NCBI GenBank assembly: GCA_001464455.1
Contig: LNEI01000027.1
Location: forward strand, 124,001 to 188,000
Source of the DNA: Acidobacteria bacterium Ga0077534
Lineage (GTDB): Bacteria > Acidobacteriota > Blastocatellia > Pyrinomonadales > Pyrinomonadaceae
Direction of reading: 5' to 3'
DNA length: 64,000 nucleotides
Shown: piece by piece, positions 61,661-64,000 of the stretch
How the letters are laid out: each line of letters opens with the position of its first letter
Numbering within the stretch: position 1 is the first letter of the stretch
The notes under the pieces: generated by a model
What the model saw: only the letters and a program-made list of their open reading frames with translations
Databases searched by the model: none
What the model was told of the DNA's origin: nothing
Translations under genes and position numbers: made by a program

Positions 61661-61885
61661 ATGGAATTTAGGCAAAATAAAATATCCCTATCTCTCGAAG
61701 AGCTTAGCGGCGAAACATCGCTGTCTGTTCCGTTCTGGCGTAAGGAAATCGCGGGCGGGAGGCTGCGGGCGAAAAAGGTCGGACGCCGCGTGTGTGTACT
61801 AATGCGTGACGCGGAGATTTATTTTGAATCCCAGCCCGACTGGACGCCATCGGGCGAGAGAGTGAACGCGGCATTAGCCGCATAG
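61661..61885 (+). CDS. excisionase/AlpA-like DNA-binding protein
   Basis: 74 residues. SLEELSGETSLSVPFWRKEI, then GGRLRAKKVGRRVCVLMRDA, is the MerR-like winged helix found in phage excisionases and helix-turn-helix 17 proteins. It is transcribed divergently from the integrase operon, which is the usual location for a directionality factor. An AGGT-type Shine-Dalgarno is close to the ATG. Confidence 0.75.
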   Translation: MEFRQNKISLSLEELSGETSLSVPFWRKEIAGGRLRAKKVGRRVCVLMRDAEIYFESQPDWTPSGERVNAALAA

Positions 61886-62198
61886 AAAAGCCGCTGACCT
61901 TTTGGCGAGGTCAAACGGCTTAGAACTTAATCAGGCACGACCAAGTATGAAAATAAGTATAAATCAAACGGCGGTAAAACCGCAACCCCATTTGAGCCTA
62001 CAACAGTCAGCACGGCTGGCCTCAATTCGGCATTTATCGCTTACCAGCTTTGAACGTCGAAAACGACATAGATGCTCGCTTTGCTTCCGCTTCATTCCAA
62101 CCAATACGCGAACGCTTATAACGGGCGTTCGCCCCTGTTCACTTTGCCGACCGATGGCGTACTCAGTCGCGGAAATCGTAGCGGGGGAGGGGTAACTT
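61886..62198. other. 313-bp region with hairpins, no supported gene
   Basis: A hairpin (AAGCCG...TGACC / GGTCA...CGGCTT, 61888-61922) follows the excisionase-like gene, and CGAACGC/GCGTTCG (62108-62131) forms another. Short frames here have no ribosome binding site or family resemblance. The ribosome binding site of the primase-helicase (GGGGGAGGGG) lies at 62182-62191. Confidence 0.55.
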
Positions 62199-64000
62199 AT
62201 GATGGGAAATACTCAAACATCCACATTAACCCCTGCGGACGTAGCCGGACTTCGTTCGAGCTTTATTAACGACGAACTTATAAAGCAGGCCAACATCTAC
62301 CGCGTCGATGAGCAGGAAGGCTCTGAGATCGTCGTTCAAAAGAGAGCGAATGGGCGTAGTTTCTCTGGCATCGTCTTTGAGTATCGCAACCCCGGCGACC
62401 CGTATCCTTGTAAGAAAAGGCTTAGACGGGATAAGCCCGACATGGAACGTGTTGGCGGAGAGCTGAAAGAAAAGGGTAAGTATCTAAGCCCAGCAGGGGA
62501 GCGGCAAAGATTTTACTGGCCGCCGAATACACTGAAAAGCTCGCTAAAAGACAGTTCAATTCCCGTCGTCTTTGTCGAGGGCGAGAAAAAGGCCCTTGCA
62601 TTATCTAGGTGGGCTGAGATTGCAGGCGTTCGACTGGTCGTTATCGGCCTCGCGGGTGTTTGGAGCTTCAAAGGCACCATCGCCAAGAATGTAAAGGGAT
62701 TACTTCCTGATTTTGAATGGCTGACTTGGCAAGGCCGTGAGGTTTACATTCTCTTTGATTCAAATGTTCTAACGAACCTGCAAGTTGCTGGAGCAAGATC
62801 CGCCCTTGCCCACGAATTGAACCGGATGAAAGCCGAGGTTTTCACCATCGACCTTCCGAAAGAATGTGACGTCAACGGCGTAGACGATTATCTCGGAGCA
62901 ATCGAGCAGCGAGACGGCCTAGAGTCCGCAATTGAAGCTGGCCACCGTCTATTCGCATCTAAGAAGCCCGCAAAGATAGCAAAAGTAAATCAGTCTGAAC
63001 AGATTCTTGGCTTCGCTTCCGACATCGAAGTATTTCACACGCCCGATCAGGAATGCTACGCGTTTCTTCCGGTTGATGGCCACATGGAAACGCGAAGGCT
63101 CTCTGAGAAGGCTTGTCGGATGCGTCTTGCCCAGAAGTTCTTTGAATCCGAGGGAAAGCCTCCGGGGTCGCAAGCCGTTCAAGACGCTATTGACGTTCTC
63201 AAAGGGCAAGCACTGTTTGAAGGTAAAGAGATTGAAGTGCATCTCGGCGTTGCAAAACACGATGGATGTATCTATGTAGACCTACGCAATGACGCTTGGC
63301 AGATCATCAAGATCGACACTTCGGGCTACTCGATCATTGAAAGTAAAGACGCTCCAGTGCGGTTTCGTAGAAGTAAAGGCATGAGGGCATTGCCCACGCC
63401 TTCAGGTAAGGGTGACATTTCACTGCTGCGGCGTTTTCTGAACATCCGTGACGGTGGTGACGAATGTGACGGTTGTGACGGTGGTTTCCTACTCATTCTA
63501 AGTTGGCTTGTCACATGCTTTCGCCCTGACATGCCTTTCCCGATTCTTGTTATAACAGGCCCGCCAGGAACCGCAAAGAGTACGACGGCAAAGGTTCTAA
63601 AAGAGCTTACAGACCCTAGCGTCCCATCTCACCGATCTTGTCCGCGTGACGTGCAAGACTTGATGATTGCGGCTAATAACGGCTGGGTAAATTCCTACGA
63701 CAACATCTCCAACATCCCTGACTGGCTGTCTGACGCTCTATGCCGTATAGCGACCGGAGGCGGATTTTCAACACGGACTCTGTATGAGAATGATGAGGAA
63801 ACGCTCTTCGACGCCAAGCGGCCCATTCTATTGAATGGTATCGGCAACTTCGCGAGCCGTTCTGATCTTATAGATAGGTCTGTGACCGTCCAGCTTAGTC
63901 CAATAACGAAAGAGGCTCGCCAATCAGAGCGACAGTTTTGGGCCGAGTTTGATGAACATCGAACGGCGATCTTCACCGGCCTAGTAATGGCGGTGTCGGC
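62199..64000 (+). CDS. mobile-element primase-helicase (TOPRIM/DUF3854 plus P-loop ATPase), 3' end outside window
   Basis: The frame is open from ATG at 62199 to the window end (about 600 residues). IPVVFVEGEKKALALSRW (about 124-141) is a TOPRIM-like Glu motif, and CDVNGVDDYLGA (about 226-237) fits the acidic pair, as in DUF3854 primases. A P-loop GPPGTAKSTT (about 453-462) starts a D5/SF3-like helicase module, and RPILLNGIGNFASRSDLIDR (about 544-563) resembles its sensor region. A short GD-rich insert (DGGDECDGCDGG, about 428) precedes the helicase. This is the likely replication protein of the integrated element. Confidence 0.85.
   Translation, partial: MMGNTQTSTLTPADVAGLRSSFINDELIKQANIYRVDEQEGSEIVVQKRANGRSFSGIVFEYRNPGDPYPCKKRLRRDKPDMERVGGELKEKGKYLSPAGERQRFYWPPNTLKSSLKDSSIPVVFVEGEKKALALSRWAEIAGVRLVVIGLAGVWSFKGTIAKNVKGLLPDFEWLTWQGREVYILFDSNVLTNLQVAGARSALAHELNRMKAEVFTIDLPKECDVNGVDDYLGAIEQRDGLESAIEAGHRLFASKKPAKIAKVNQSEQILGFASDIEVFHTPDQECYAFLPVDGHMETRRLSEKACRMRLAQKFFESEGKPPGSQAVQDAIDVLKGQALFEGKEIEVHLGVAKHDGCIYVDLRNDAWQIIKIDTSGYSIIESKDAPVRFRRSKGMRALPTPSGKGDISLLRRFLNIRDGGDECDGCDGGFLLILSWLVTCFRPDMPFPILVITGPPGTAKSTTAKVLKELTDPSVPSHRSCPRDVQDLMIAANNGWVNSYDNISNIPDWLSDALCRIATGGGFSTRTLYENDEETLFDAKRPILLNGIGNFASRSDLIDRSVTVQLSPITKEARQSERQFWAEFDEHRTAIFTGLVMAVS

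Noticed and set aside
61902-62195. 97-residue frame with two CSLC/CRP-like motifs
   Set aside because: TTG start without ribosome binding site, crosses two hairpins, and composition is not protein-like; the Cys motifs come from a repeated hairpin region.

Overview
The window is about 54% GC and gene dense. It has no rRNA or tRNA gene that I can recognise. The gene families suggest Acidobacteriota, most likely a Blastocatellia/Pyrinomonadaceae-like genome. These are four secreted beta-lactamase-fold serine hydrolases, autotransporter-repeat and subtilase proteins with PTPTA linkers, a TPR-CHAT protein next to an ECF sigma / anti-sigma pair, a DUF5117-type metalloprotease, a bactofilin, and RHS tips. 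This placement is inference from gene content, because no phylogenetic marker was compared.

Layout. 1-8 kb: an alpha/beta hydrolase tail, a small membrane protein, a class IV aminotransferase, a candidate regulated small RNA, a serine hydrolase, an SLC13-type permease with two TrkA-C domains, and a winged-helix / hydrolase / cyclase-like fusion whose cyclase has lost its metal ligands. 8-13.4 kb: a small CxxC helix-turn-helix gene overlapping a 1640-residue autotransporter-repeat protein, followed by four consecutive palindromes. 14-18.3 kb (minus strand): two RHS tip genes sharing an almost identical 364-bp core but with unrelated C-termini, each followed by a candidate immunity gene. 18.4-22.7 kb: subtilase with a clear sigma-70 promoter, mscL, bactofilin, ttcA.

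22.7-28.6 kb is an accessory island. It holds higBA, a 50-residue HicB-like gene, an orphan BrnA, a Vsr-like remnant, a REP-associated transposase bounded by perfect 32-bp inverted repeats (with a related REP copy further on), a nuclease-like gene pair, a Cys/Gly-rich small ORF with a strong ribosome binding site, a TacT/TacA-type pair with a repeated operator, and two diverged paralogues of an unrecognised small family. 28.6-43.5 kb: serine hydrolases, an esterase, a zinc metalloprotease, TPR-CHAT with sigma and anti-sigma genes, and a run of four secreted or lipoprotein genes. 43.5-50 kb: clpA, a lipoprotein, and a MORN-repeat gene broken by one in-frame TAA.

49.2-54 kb is the threonine pathway: thrB diverges from an overlapping thrC-thrA pair, which together cover most of aspartate to threonine. 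54-59 kb: serine hydrolase, four-helix-bundle protein, pirin, then a tightly packed minus-strand run (TPR protein, LuxR-type regulator lacking the phospho-Asp, O-methyltransferase). An alanyl-tRNA synthetase fragment of only 273 residues follows. 59.8-64 kb is the start of an integrated mobile element: tyrosine integrase, CGNR-like zinc-finger protein, excisionase-like protein, and a primase-helicase running off the window. Palindromic intergenic repeats of several unrelated families are scattered throughout.
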